Origin: Nonomuraea africana
GTDB lineage: Bacteria > Actinomycetota > Actinomycetes > Streptosporangiales > Streptosporangiaceae
NCBI RefSeq assembly: GCF_014873535.1
Contig: NZ_JADBEF010000001.1
Location: 9,509,172 to 9,573,171 of the forward strand
DNA length: 64,000 nucleotides
Direction of reading: 5' to 3'
A program made the position numbers and the translations under genes. A model generated the notes under the pieces. It did no database searches and had not been told where the DNA came from. It worked only from the letters and a program-made list of their open reading frames with translations. Below, piece by piece: positions 1-8,928 of this stretch (positions within the stretch are counted from its first letter, which is position 1; every line of letters begins with the position of its first letter).

Positions 1-954
1 GTGCAGGGGCTGGCCACCTACAACGGCAAGAAGTACGCGCTGCCGATCGGCACCGACGGCCGCGTCCTCTACTTCAACAAGACGCTCTTCCAGAAGGCGG
101 GCCTGCCCGCCGACTGGCAGCCGAAGAGCTGGCAGGAGATCATCGACGCGGGCAACAAGCTGAAGACGGCAGGCGTGCCCACGCCGATCCAGATCAACGC
201 CGGCACCGCCATGGGCGAGGCCACCTCGATGCAGGGCGTGCTGCCGCTGCTCGCAGGCGCGGGCGGCGAGATCTACAAGGACGGGAAGTGGACCGGCGCC
301 GCCCAGCCGCTCAAGGACGCCCTCGGCCTCTACCAGCAGATCTACGGCGGCAGCGGCCTCGGTGACCCCAAGCTCCAGCAGGAGGCCAAGGGCCGCGACA
401 AGTCCTTCGCCGAGTTCGCGGACGGCAAGATCGGCATCCTGATGGAGGGCGACTACTTCTGGCGCGGCGTCGTCAACCCCACGGACGGCGTGGCCAAGAT
501 GGCCGACCGCGACCAGGTCGTCGGCTTCGCGATGATCCCCGCCATCCAGCCCGGCAAGGGCATCCGCGGCCAGGACTTCGTCAGCATGTCGGGCGGCGCC
601 CTGCGCACGGTCAACCCCAACAGCAAGCACCCGAAGGAGGCCTTCGAACTGGCCGCCTTCACCCTCTCGCCCGAGGCGCTGAAGGAGGAGACCAAGCAGA
701 ACGTCCGCATCACCCCGCGCACGGACGTCAACAAGGAGATCCTCACCGGCGACCCGCTGCTGATGTTCATCTCGGAGAAGGTGCTCCCGCTGACGGCCTA
801 CCGGCCGCCGCTCGCCGTCTACCCGCAGGTCTCGGCCGCGCTGCAGGAGGCCACCGCCCAGGTGGTCAGCGGCAAGGCGCCCGACCAGGCGGCCGCGGAC
901 TACCAGGCGAAGCTCGAAGGACTCGTCGGTGGCGCGGGCAACGTCGCGTCCTAG
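1..954 (+). CDS. ABC sugar transporter solute-binding protein (5' partial)
   Basis: Extracellular solute-binding protein of a carbohydrate ABC importer, family 1 type. The visible 317 residues begin in the middle of the mature protein (YNGKKYALPIGTDGRVLYFN is an internal hinge-region motif of such proteins), so the signal peptide and lipobox lie outside the window and the GTG at base 1 is not the true start. It overlaps the first permease gene by 26 bases, and two permeases, an ATPase, a PHP hydrolase and an alpha-mannosidase follow on the same strand. The ligand is therefore probably a mannose-containing oligosaccharide; this is inferred from the neighbours, not from the protein itself. Confidence 0.9.
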   Translation: MQGLATYNGKKYALPIGTDGRVLYFNKTLFQKAGLPADWQPKSWQEIIDAGNKLKTAGVPTPIQINAGTAMGEATSMQGVLPLLAGAGGEIYKDGKWTGAAQPLKDALGLYQQIYGGSGLGDPKLQQEAKGRDKSFAEFADGKIGILMEGDYFWRGVVNPTDGVAKMADRDQVVGFAMIPAIQPGKGIRGQDFVSMSGGALRTVNPNSKHPKEAFELAAFTLSPEALKEETKQNVRITPRTDVNKEILTGDPLLMFISEKVLPLTAYRPPLAVYPQVSAALQEATAQVVSGKAPDQAAADYQAKLEGLVGGAGNVAS

Positions 955-1834
955 GGCCCGCTACAGCGCGGACGCGGCGGGTCTGGGCGCGCCCAGGGCC
1001 GCCGCGTTCATCGCCCCCGCGATGGCGCTCATCGCGGTGTTCCTGGTGTTCCCCGCGCTGTGGGTCATCTACCTGGGCCTGACCAACTACCGACTGACCG
1101 GCGCGGCCGCGGCCGAGCCACAGTTCGTCGGACTCGACAACTTCGTCAAGGCCGTCGCCGACGGCGGCTTCTGGAACTCCGCCTGGCTGACCGTCCAGTT
1201 CGTGCTCGGCTCCGCGGTCATCGGGCAGGTCGTGCTCGGCTTCACCATCGCCTGGCTGCTGCGCGACCGGCAGGGGCCGCTCAAGCGCGTGGTCGAGGGC
1301 CTGGTCATCCTGGCCTGGATCCTGCCCGGCGCGGTCGTCTCGTTCCTGTGGATCGCGCTGCTCGACCGCGACGGCGGCACGCTCAATGCGCTGCTCGGCA
1401 TCCCCGGCTTCCCCTGGCTGCTCGACCACCCGATGCTGTCGATCATCATCTTCAACACCTGGCGCGGCACCGCGTTCTCGATGATGCTGTACGGCGCGGC
1501 CCTCGGGAACGTGCCGCCCTCGCACCTCGAAAGCGCCCGCCTGGCCGGGGCCTCGGGCTGGCAGCAGCTGCGCGACGTGGTCTTCCCGCACATCAGGGGC
1601 CACATCCTGACCAACCTGCTGCTGATCAGCCTCTGGACCTTCAACGACTTCACCCCGTTCCTGCTCACCGCGGGCGGGCCCGACCACAAGTCGGAGGTGC
1701 TGGCGGTCCACGTCTACAACGTGGCGCTGAGGGGCGGCGAGCTCGGGTTCGGCGCGGCGGTCTCCACGATCATCCTGCTGATCAACCTCGTGGTGGCCGT
1801 GTTCTACCTCCGGCTGCTCAGGAGGCGGTCATGA
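929..1834 (+). CDS. Carbohydrate ABC transporter permease, MalF/UgpA-like
   Basis: Inner-membrane subunit of the sugar importer, 301 aa, with about six hydrophobic segments. The cytoplasmic coupling (EAA) loop is visible as ESARLAGASGWQQLRDVVFP, which docks on the ATPase. The GTG start lies inside the solute-binding protein gene, and the stop overlaps the next gene's ATG (ATGA), so the two permeases are translationally coupled. The N-terminus is rich in Ala/Arg before the first membrane segment (around residue 25). Confidence 0.92.
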   Translation: MARATSRPRARYSADAAGLGAPRAAAFIAPAMALIAVFLVFPALWVIYLGLTNYRLTGAAAAEPQFVGLDNFVKAVADGGFWNSAWLTVQFVLGSAVIGQVVLGFTIAWLLRDRQGPLKRVVEGLVILAWILPGAVVSFLWIALLDRDGGTLNALLGIPGFPWLLDHPMLSIIIFNTWRGTAFSMMLYGAALGNVPPSHLESARLAGASGWQQLRDVVFPHIRGHILTNLLLISLWTFNDFTPFLLTAGGPDHKSEVLAVHVYNVALRGGELGFGAAVSTIILLINLVVAVFYLRLLRRRS

Positions 1835-2649
1835 CCCGTCACATCGTCGGCAGGATCGGGTTCTACACCCTGATCGCGGTGCTGATGGCCTTCTTCACCG
1901 TGCCACTGCTGTGGCTGGCCGCGGCGCCGTTCACCTCGGACCCGACGTACGAGGTGTCGCTGCCCGACTTCACGTTCACCAACTTCCAGGCGATCCTCGA
2001 ACACCCCTACGCGCTCGGCTCGCTCTACAACTCGCTGCTGCTGGCGGTGGGCACCGCCGTCCTGGTGGTGCTGCTGGCCGCGCTGGCCGCCTACGCGCTC
2101 AGCCGGGTGCGCATCCCCGGCCGCGACGCGCTGCTCTACGCCCTGCTGCTGCTCTCCTCGATCATCACCGGCACGGCCGCGATGGTGCCGCTCTTCCAGC
2201 TGGCCGTCGAGCTCAACCTCATCGACTCGCAGCTCGGGCTCATCCTCATCCTCACCGGCGGCCTGCTGCCCGCGGCGATCTTCATGCTCAAGGACTTCAT
2301 GGACTCCACGCCCAAGTCCTACGAGGAGTCGGCGCGCGTCTTCGGCGCCTCCCCGCTGCAGATCGTCGGCCACGTCGTGGTGCCGCTGGTGCGGCCCGGG
2401 CTCGCCACGATCGGGGTCTGGGCGATCGCCAACGTCTGGGGCAACTTCCTGATGCCCTACCTGCTGCTGAGCGACATCGAGAAGCAGCCGGGCGCGGTGA
2501 TCATGTTCACCCTCTACACCGAGGGCGGCCAGGCGAACCTGCCCCTGCTGTCCACCTTCGGCCTGCTCTACTCGGTCCCTGTGGTCCTCATGTACCTGTT
2601 CGTCAGCAAGAAGTACGGCTTCCGCTTCCACGGAGGGATCAAGCGCTGA
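1831..2649 (+). CDS. Carbohydrate ABC transporter permease, MalG/UgpE-like
   Basis: Second membrane subunit of the sugar importer, 272 aa, six predicted membrane segments. The EAA loop reads YEESARVFGASPLQIVGHVV. I chose ATG 1831 because it overlaps the stop of the first permease (ATGA) and a GGAGG sequence sits just upstream (1821-1825). A much longer upstream reading in the same frame is an antisense-type artefact of high GC. Its stop overlaps the ATG of the ATPase gene by one base. Confidence 0.93.
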   Translation: MTRHIVGRIGFYTLIAVLMAFFTVPLLWLAAAPFTSDPTYEVSLPDFTFTNFQAILEHPYALGSLYNSLLLAVGTAVLVVLLAALAAYALSRVRIPGRDALLYALLLLSSIITGTAAMVPLFQLAVELNLIDSQLGLILILTGGLLPAAIFMLKDFMDSTPKSYEESARVFGASPLQIVGHVVVPLVRPGLATIGVWAIANVWGNFLMPYLLLSDIEKQPGAVIMFTLYTEGGQANLPLLSTFGLLYSVPVVLMYLFVSKKYGFRFHGGIKR

Positions 2650-3713
2650 TGGCCGCTATCGAACTCAGAGGCCTGACCAAGGTCTACCCCGGCGGCGTGA
2701 AGGCGCTCGACTCGCTGGACCTGGAGATTCCCGACGGCGAGTTCTTCGCCCTGCTCGGCCCCTCGGGCTGCGGCAAGACCACGCTCCTGCGCACGATCGC
2801 GGGACTGGAGACCGCCACGGGCGGCGCGATCGTCATCGGCGCCCGCGACGTCACGAGCGTCCAGCCCGGCGGCCGTGACGTGGCGATGGTCTTCCAGGAC
2901 TACGCGCTCTTCCCGCACATGGACGTCACCGACAACATCGCCTACCCGCTGCGCATCAAGAAGGTCGGCAGGGCCGCCCGCGCCGAGAAGGCCGCGGAGG
3001 TGGGCGAGCGGCTCGGCCTGGCGCACCTCATGGACCGCCGTCCAGGCCAGCTCTCGGGCGGCCAGCAGCAGCGCGTCGCGCTGGCCCGCGTCATGGCCAC
3101 CCAGGCGCAGGCGTTCCTGTTCGACGAGCCGCTGTCCAACCTGGACGCAAGGCTCAGGCTCGAGGCCCGCACCTTCCTGAAGAAGCTCCAGCGCGAGCTG
3201 GGCGTCACCACCGTCTTCGTCACCCACGACCAGGCCGAGGCCCTGGCCATGGCCGACCGGATGGCGGTCATGGAGAACGGGCTCATCAGGCAGATCGGCA
3301 CCCCCGCCGAGGTCTTCCAGCGTCCCGCCAACACCTTCGTGGCCGCCTTCATCGGCTCCACTCCGATGAATCTGCTTGACGGGCAGGTCAGGGGCGAGAG
3401 GCTGGAGGTGGCAGGGTGCAAGCTGCCGGTGCCGTCCTCCGTCGAGGGGCGGCTGAACGACGGGGAGCAGATCGTGTACGGCGTGCGTCCCGAGTACATG
3501 ACGTACTCGGCCGAGCCCGTCGAGGGCGCCTTCGGCGGCAGGGTGTCGATCCTGGAGAACCTCGGCGCCGCCCACCTGGTGACGCTGGAGGTCAACGACG
3601 TCCTCGTGCAGGTGGTCGTGCCGGAGGGCAGCGAGCCGCCGGTCGGTGCGGAAGGATTCGCGGTGCCCAGGGACGGCAGGGCGCTGGTCTATCGGGATGG
3701 GAACGTCGTATGA
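2649..3713 (+). CDS. ABC transporter ATP-binding protein, MsmK/UgpC-like
   Basis: ATPase that powers the sugar importer, 354 aa. It shows Walker A (GPSGCGKTT), the signature LSGGQQQRVALAR, Walker B (AFLFDEPLSNLDARLR) and the H-loop (VTHDQAEA). The remaining C-terminal part is the regulatory OB-fold (TOBE) domain typical of sugar importers, ending in a VRPEYM-type motif and beta-rich tail. ATG 2649 overlaps the permease stop. Many actinomycetes use one shared MsiK ATPase for several importers; here the operon has its own copy. Confidence 0.95.
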   Translation: MAAIELRGLTKVYPGGVKALDSLDLEIPDGEFFALLGPSGCGKTTLLRTIAGLETATGGAIVIGARDVTSVQPGGRDVAMVFQDYALFPHMDVTDNIAYPLRIKKVGRAARAEKAAEVGERLGLAHLMDRRPGQLSGGQQQRVALARVMATQAQAFLFDEPLSNLDARLRLEARTFLKKLQRELGVTTVFVTHDQAEALAMADRMAVMENGLIRQIGTPAEVFQRPANTFVAAFIGSTPMNLLDGQVRGERLEVAGCKLPVPSSVEGRLNDGEQIVYGVRPEYMTYSAEPVEGAFGGRVSILENLGAAHLVTLEVNDVLVQVVVPEGSEPPVGAEGFAVPRDGRALVYRDGNVV

Positions 3714-4879
3714 CCCTGATCCAGGGCCGCTGGAGCCTGGGCGACCGGCTGGAGCAGATCCTGAGGGAGGTGCCCTTCGAGGTGCCGCGCGGGGCCGCGG
3801 GGCTGACCGTGCGACTGCGCTACGACCGGTCGAAGGGGGTGCTCGACCTGGGCGCCGCCTCGCCGTACGGCTTCCGCGGCTGGTCAGGCGGGGCGCGCGA
3901 CGAGTACACGATCACCCGTGACTGGGCCACACCCGGCTACCTTCCGGGCGAGCCGGAGGAGGGGACCTGGCAGGTGTGGCTGCGGCTGCACAGGGTGCCG
4001 CCCGAGGGCCTCGAGTTCGCCCTCGAGGTGACCGTTCACCCGCGCGCGCCCGCCCAGCCCGCCGAGGAGCCCCCGCTGGCGGCCGCCAGACCGCCCCGTC
4101 GCGACATTCCAGACATCGAGGGCATGCGGTGGTACGCGGGCGACTTCCACGCCCACACCGTCCACAGCGACGGCGCGCTGACCATCCAGGAACTGGCGGC
4201 GCTGGCCACCGGCAGGGGGCTCGACTTCCTGGCGGTCACCGACCACAACACCGTCAGCCACCACCAGCACCTGCCGAAGGTCCGGGAGATCACGCTGATC
4301 CCCGGGCAGGAGGTGACCACCGACAGGGGGCACGCCAACGTCTTCGGCGACGTGGGCTGGGTGGACTTCAGGAAGCCCGCCGACACGTGGGCCGAGCGCG
4401 GGCTCATGTCGGTCAACCATCCGCTCGGCGGCGACTGCGCCTGGCTGCACCCGATGGCCGAGCGGCCGCGCGTCGCGGAGGTCTGGCACTCCGGCTGGTG
4501 GGACCGGCGCTGGGGCGCGCCCTTGGCCTGGGCCCAGGCCTGGCGCGACGACGTCATCGTGATCGGCGGCAGCGACTTCCACCGGCACGGCGCCGACGGC
4601 CTGCCGGGCGAGCCCACCACGTGGGTGCTGGCCGAGCATCCCGGCGAGATCCTCGAAGGGGTCCGCGCGGGCCGTACCGCGGTGTCGGCGGGGCCCGGCG
4701 CGCCGCTGCTGCTCAGGCTGGGCGACGAGCTGCTCGCCCTCGACGCCGGCGGGCTCGTGCTGGTACGCCCGGGAGGCGCGCGGCAGGTGGTCCGCGGCGA
4801 CCGGGCGCTGCTGCCGGCCGGGGCGGGGCCCTTCAGGTTGGAAACCCACGAGAACGAGGTGATGGCGCTGTGCGCGTAG
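3710..4879 (+). CDS. PHP-domain metallohydrolase, CehA/McbA family
   Basis: 389 aa. The C-terminal two-thirds is a PHP metal-dependent phosphoesterase-type domain: DFHAHTVHSDG, VTDHNTVSHHQH and GGSDFHRHGAD supply the His/Asp metal ligands. The N-terminal ~130 residues are beta-rich and end in a Pro/Ala linker. ATG 3710 overlaps the ATPase stop, and its own stop overlaps the GTG of the alpha-mannosidase gene, so it is part of the operon. The substrate is unknown; the setting suggests a phosphorylated or otherwise substituted sugar. No signal peptide, so a cytoplasmic role on imported material is likely. Confidence 0.82.
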   Translation: MTLIQGRWSLGDRLEQILREVPFEVPRGAAGLTVRLRYDRSKGVLDLGAASPYGFRGWSGGARDEYTITRDWATPGYLPGEPEEGTWQVWLRLHRVPPEGLEFALEVTVHPRAPAQPAEEPPLAAARPPRRDIPDIEGMRWYAGDFHAHTVHSDGALTIQELAALATGRGLDFLAVTDHNTVSHHQHLPKVREITLIPGQEVTTDRGHANVFGDVGWVDFRKPADTWAERGLMSVNHPLGGDCAWLHPMAERPRVAEVWHSGWWDRRWGAPLAWAQAWRDDVIVIGGSDFHRHGADGLPGEPTTWVLAEHPGEILEGVRAGRTAVSAGPGAPLLLRLGDELLALDAGGLVLVRPGGARQVVRGDRALLPAGAGPFRLETHENEVMALCA

Positions 4880-7536
4880 TCGTGGTTCCCCACACGCACT
4901 GGGACAGAGAGTGGTACGAGCCGTTCCAGCGCTTCAGGCTGCGGCTGGTCGCGCTGATGGACGAGGTGCTCGACACCATGGAGCGCGAGCCCGCCTACCA
5001 CTTCACCCTCGACGGGCAGCTGGCGTGCGTCGACGACTACCTGGAGGTGCGCCCCGAGGCGCGCGACAGGATCGCGGCGCTGGTGCGGGAGGGCCGCCTG
5101 GCGATCGGGCCGTGGCAGATCCTGCTGGACGAGTTCCTGTGCTCGGGCGAGAACATCGTCCGCAACCTGGAGCTGGGGATGAGCCGCGCGGACAAGCTGG
5201 GTGGGGCCATGCCGGTCGGCTACCTGCCCGACATGTTCGGCCACACCGCCCAGATGCCGCAGATCCTCCGCCTCGCCGGGCTTGAGCACGCGTGCGTGTA
5301 CCGGGGCGTGCCGTCCTCCGTGCGCACCGACGCCTTCGCCTGGGTCGCGCCCGACGGCACCGCCGTGCGCACGCAGTACCTGCCCGCCGGCGGGTACGGC
5401 AACGGCGCGCACCTCTTCGAGGCCCCTGGCGAGCTGGAGGCGCGGGCCGAGCAGTTCGTCGCGACCATGACGCGGTGGCAGGGGGAGAGCGCGCCGCTGC
5501 TGGCGATGTACGGCACCGACCACTCGGCTCCGGTGGCCGGACTGCCGGAGATGGTGTCGTCGCTGGGCGCCCGCATGGACACGCTGTCGGGGTACATCAC
5601 CTCGCTGGACGGCCCCGCGGTCGGGGAACTGCCCAGGGTGGAGGGGGAGCTGCGCTCGCACGCGCGCGCCAACATCCTGCCGGGCGTCATCTCGGTGCGC
5701 GCCCACGTCAAGCAGGCGATGGGCAGGGCCGAGCGGATGGTCGAGCGCTACGCCGAACCCCTCGCCGCCCTGTGGGGCGACTCGTGGCCCGGCAGGTTCC
5801 TCGAAATGGCCTGGTGGCGGCTGGTCGACGCCAGTGGGCACGACTCGGTCACCGGGTGCGGCGTGGACGACACCGCCCAGCAGGTCGCGGCCCGCATCGC
5901 CGAGGCCGAGCACCTGGGGCAGGCGGTCCGCGACATGGTCACCTCGAGGCTGGCCGCCGCCGTGCCCTCCGGGGGCGTCCTGGTCGTCAACCCCTCGCCG
6001 TTCCCTCGCGCGGGCGTGGTGCTGGTGGAGGTGGCGGGCTCCGACCCGCTGGTGGACGCCTCGGGCGCCCGGGTCCCCGCCCAGACCCTCGAGTACACGC
6101 CCACGCTGCTGCTCGACGAGGAGATGGATCCCCGGATGGCGCTGACGTTCGTCCACGGCACCGAGCTGTACGGCCAGCACGTCACCGGCTGGTCGCTCGA
6201 CGGCGGCGTGCTGACGTTCACGGTGGCGCGCGAGTCGTCGACGCCGTTCGACGTGGCGGAGGTGTCGGCCGCCCTCACGGACGACGTCACCCGCGTGCGC
6301 ATCGTCGCCGAGCCCCGCCGTACGGTCGCCGCCCTGGTGGAAACCCCTGCCCTCGGCCACACCAGCCTCCGCCCCAACCTCCAAGGAACCTCAGCCACCG
6401 GATACGTGAGCGCGCAGACCTGGGACGGGGTGCGGACCCACGCTCGGGTGATGGACAACGGCCTCCTCAAGGTGGAGATCGCCGACGACGGCACCCTCAC
6501 CCTCACCAGCAGGGACGGCGTGACCGTCACCGGCGCGGGACGCGTCGTCGACGGCGGCGACGTGGGCGACACCTACAACCACGCGCCCCCCGCCACCGAC
6601 CACCTGATCTCCGAGCCCGACGACGTCGAAATCGGCACCGTCTGCACCGGCCCGCTGGTGGCCGCGTTCGACGTCCGCCGCGTCTACCGCTGGCCCGCCG
6701 ACGCCCAGGTGGAGGGCACCCCCGAGCTCCCCGCCGCCACCCGCTCGGACAGGACCGAGGAGATCGTCGTCGGCACCCGCGTCGAGCTGCGGGCGGGCGA
6801 GCCGTTCGTCAGGCTCCAGGTGGAGTTCGACAACCGCTGCTCCGACCACCGGGTCAGGCTGCACGTCCCGCTGCCCGCCGCGGCCACGTCCTCCTTCGCC
6901 GAGGGCCAGTTCGCGGTGGTCGAGCGGGGGCTGACGGCCGAAGGGGGCTGCGGCGAGACCCCGCTGCCCACCTTCCCCGCCTCCTCATGGGTGTCGACAG
7001 GGGGAGTGGCGGCGCTGCTGGAGCACGTCACCGAGTACGAACTGGCGGACGGCGAGCTGGCGCTCACGCTGCTGCGCTCGGTCGGCTACCTCTCCCGCAA
7101 CCGCAACGCGCTCCGCCCCGAGCCGGCGGGACCGCAGCTGCCCACGCCGGCCGCGCAGTCGCGCGGCCTGCGAAGGGTGAGCCTGGCCCTCATGCCCCAC
7201 ACCGGCTCGTGGGCCGCGGTGCCCCCGGCCGCCGAGGTGTTCCGCCACGATCTCCTCGCGGTCCCCGGCACCGGCGACGCGTCCCTTCCGCTGCCGCCTG
7301 CCGCGGCGGGGCTGTCGGTGACGGGTGAGGGCGTGGTCATGACGTCGCTGCGCGAGCGCGACGGCTGGAAGGAACTGCGCGTGGTCGCGCTGTCCGACGC
7401 CGACACGGTCGCCACGATCGAGGGCGCCTTCACCGAGGCGCGCGCGGCCGATCTCCGGGGCCGCCCCGGAGCCCCCGTCGACGCCTCTCGCCTGCCCCTG
7501 CGCGCGTGGGAGATCGCCACGATCCAGCTGCGCTGA
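4870..7536 (+). CDS. Alpha-mannosidase, glycoside hydrolase family 38
   Basis: 888 aa, the usual length for bacterial GH38. The N-terminus PHTHWDREW carries the zinc ligands (H10, D12 by homology with Golgi mannosidase II), GYLPDMFGHTAQ carries the nucleophile (D121), and ASGHDSVTG supplies the fourth zinc ligand (H324). The C-terminal half is the beta-sandwich region of the family. No signal peptide, so it works in the cytoplasm on imported mannosides. The GTG start overlaps the PHP gene stop. It is the last gene of the operon and is followed 15 bases later by a strong terminator. Confidence 0.94.
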   Translation: MRVVVVPHTHWDREWYEPFQRFRLRLVALMDEVLDTMEREPAYHFTLDGQLACVDDYLEVRPEARDRIAALVREGRLAIGPWQILLDEFLCSGENIVRNLELGMSRADKLGGAMPVGYLPDMFGHTAQMPQILRLAGLEHACVYRGVPSSVRTDAFAWVAPDGTAVRTQYLPAGGYGNGAHLFEAPGELEARAEQFVATMTRWQGESAPLLAMYGTDHSAPVAGLPEMVSSLGARMDTLSGYITSLDGPAVGELPRVEGELRSHARANILPGVISVRAHVKQAMGRAERMVERYAEPLAALWGDSWPGRFLEMAWWRLVDASGHDSVTGCGVDDTAQQVAARIAEAEHLGQAVRDMVTSRLAAAVPSGGVLVVNPSPFPRAGVVLVEVAGSDPLVDASGARVPAQTLEYTPTLLLDEEMDPRMALTFVHGTELYGQHVTGWSLDGGVLTFTVARESSTPFDVAEVSAALTDDVTRVRIVAEPRRTVAALVETPALGHTSLRPNLQGTSATGYVSAQTWDGVRTHARVMDNGLLKVEIADDGTLTLTSRDGVTVTGAGRVVDGGDVGDTYNHAPPATDHLISEPDDVEIGTVCTGPLVAAFDVRRVYRWPADAQVEGTPELPAATRSDRTEEIVVGTRVELRAGEPFVRLQVEFDNRCSDHRVRLHVPLPAAATSSFAEGQFAVVERGLTAEGGCGETPLPTFPASSWVSTGGVAALLEHVTEYELADGELALTLLRSVGYLSRNRNALRPEPAGPQLPTPAAQSRGLRRVSLALMPHTGSWAAVPPAAEVFRHDLLAVPGTGDASLPLPPAAAGLSVTGEGVVMTSLRERDGWKELRVVALSDADTVATIEGAFTEARAADLRGRPGAPVDASRLPLRAWEIATIQLR

Positions 7537-7550
7537 CCTGGCAGGGGCGC

Positions 7551-7592
7551 ACGGCCGGCTCGTCGTGTCCGCGACGGGCCGGCCGTTCTTTT
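7551..7592 (+). terminator. Intrinsic terminator of the mannoside operon
   Basis: Arms 7551-7565 and 7572-7586 pair as ACGGCCGGC plus CGTCG against CGACG plus GCCGGCCGT, with one T/G mismatch, a 6-nt loop, and TCTTTT directly after. The rest of the gap up to 7761 holds nothing I can recognise. Confidence 0.85.
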
Positions 7593-7761
7593 CCATCGCG
7601 ATTCATGGCGGACGCTGCGCATTCGGTCGTCTGGGCGCGGCTTCGCGACACAAACCGTTACACGCGGGAAGCGTCGCTCCCTTGACGTGGGCGGCGCTCA
7701 CGATGGTCGGCGGCCGCATCGTCCACGGCGGCGCCGACCTCGGATGAGCCCCTCGCGCCGC

Positions 7762-8187
7762 TCAGCGGCGGGCGGCCGCCAGGTTGTCGGCCATCCGCTG
7801 GAGCACCTCCATCGTGGCCTGGAACTCCTCGGCGGTCACACCCTCGCTCATCAGCGCCCTGATGCCCGCCACCCTGTCGCCCGCCGCCGCGTGAGCGGTC
7901 CTGCCGGCCTCGGTGAGCGCGTGCCGTCCGCCGTCGTCGGCGAGCCACCCCCTGCGGCCCAGCTCGTCGACGACGTCGGCCACGGTCTCCGCGCCGCCGT
8001 CCCAGAACGGCCGCAGCGCCTCGTCCAGCTGCTCGTCGTCGCAGGCCGTACGGCTGAGGGTGTTGAGGACCTGCCACTGGCGGCGAGAGAGGCCCGTGTC
8101 GGCGAGCAGGCGGTCGAAGGTGTCGTCGATGAGCCGGTCGAGCCGCTTGAGCCGATATCCGATCATCCGGTTCACGGCCATCTCCAT
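7762..8187 (-). CDS. MarR-family transcriptional regulator
   Basis: 141 aa. A winged-helix fold is suggested by LSRRQWQVLNTL followed by ADVVDELGRRGWLADDGGRHALTEAGRTAHA, the helix-wing part of MarR proteins. The recognition helix is less typical than in the divergent neighbour. It is transcribed away from a second MarR-type gene across a short gap containing ACATGT and TATGTA-like sequences, so both may bind the same intergenic site. Whether translation begins at the first ATG (8187) or at one two codons later cannot be decided. Confidence 0.8.
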   Translation of the reverse strand: MEMAVNRMIGYRLKRLDRLIDDTFDRLLADTGLSRRQWQVLNTLSRTACDDEQLDEALRPFWDGGAETVADVVDELGRRGWLADDGGRHALTEAGRTAHAAAGDRVAGIRALMSEGVTAEEFQATMEVLQRMADNLAAARR

Positions 8188-8230
8188 GTAGTGAGGAATC
8201 TATATGTAATGAGACATGTATCATGGCGGC

Positions 8231-8650
8231 ATGGACGACGTCGAGCGGGTCGAAGCGGCGATGGTGGCCGTCAGGCGAAGGCAGAGCAGGCGGGCGCTGG
8301 CCCGGCTGCACGACGACGTCCAGGGGGCGCTCTACGACGTGCTGGACGCCGTCGAGGCGGGCTCGGCCGTCACGGTGTCGTCACTGGCCCAGGCGCTCGG
8401 CGTCGACCAGCCGAGGGCGAGCAGGCTGGTGGCGGCCGCCGTGGCCGAGGGGCTGGTCAGGCGCCAGGCCGATCAGGCCGACGGCCGCCGCTCGGTGCTG
8501 GTGCTCACGGCGGCCGGTCGCGAGGCCGCCGAACGGGCGCACCGCACCCGTCAGGCGGTCTTCCGTTCGGCGATGGACGGCTGGACCGACGCCGAATGCG
8601 CCGAGTTCGCCCGCCTGCTGACCCGCTTCGTCCAGGCGCTCCCCGGCTGA
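8231..8650 (+). CDS. MarR-family transcriptional regulator
   Basis: 139 aa. Typical MarR helix-turn-helix: VSSLAQALGVDQPRASRLVAAAVAEGLV, then the wing with the DGRRSVLVLTAAGRE signature. I prefer ATG 8231 (MDDVERVEAAM), but an in-frame ATG at 8216 would add five residues. It is divergent to the other MarR gene; AT-rich DNA at 8190-8225 holds the likely promoters and operators for both. No effector can be read from the sequence. Confidence 0.87.
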   Translation: MDDVERVEAAMVAVRRRQSRRALARLHDDVQGALYDVLDAVEAGSAVTVSSLAQALGVDQPRASRLVAAAVAEGLVRRQADQADGRRSVLVLTAAGREAAERAHRTRQAVFRSAMDGWTDAECAEFARLLTRFVQALPG

Positions 8651-8928
8651 CGGGAGGAGGCCGGCGTTGACGGCGGGCGGCGCCACACGCGGAGGACGGC
8701 AGGACCGCTCACGCGACGGCAGGTGGCAGTACTTTGGGCACGCCTTTGGTTCTCTTGTCATTCTTCCAGGTCACTGGCTGCTTCTCGCTGCCGCTGCGGG
8801 GTGCGGCGGTCTTGATGGGACCATTACACGCGTGACATTTAGCAATCAACCCATTGCGGTATGTAACCAGCTGGAGTCGCGCAGCTACTGATAGAGCTGG
8901 CGACTGAATCGGTTTCGGGGGAGAGACC
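8651..8928. other. Intergenic region upstream of the repeat-protein/protease unit
   Basis: 278 bases with visibly lower GC from about 8730 onward. It should hold the promoter of the four-gene unit that begins at 8929; I cannot point to a convincing -35/-10 pair. Small readings on both strands here have no recognisable domain and are not called. Confidence 0.4.
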
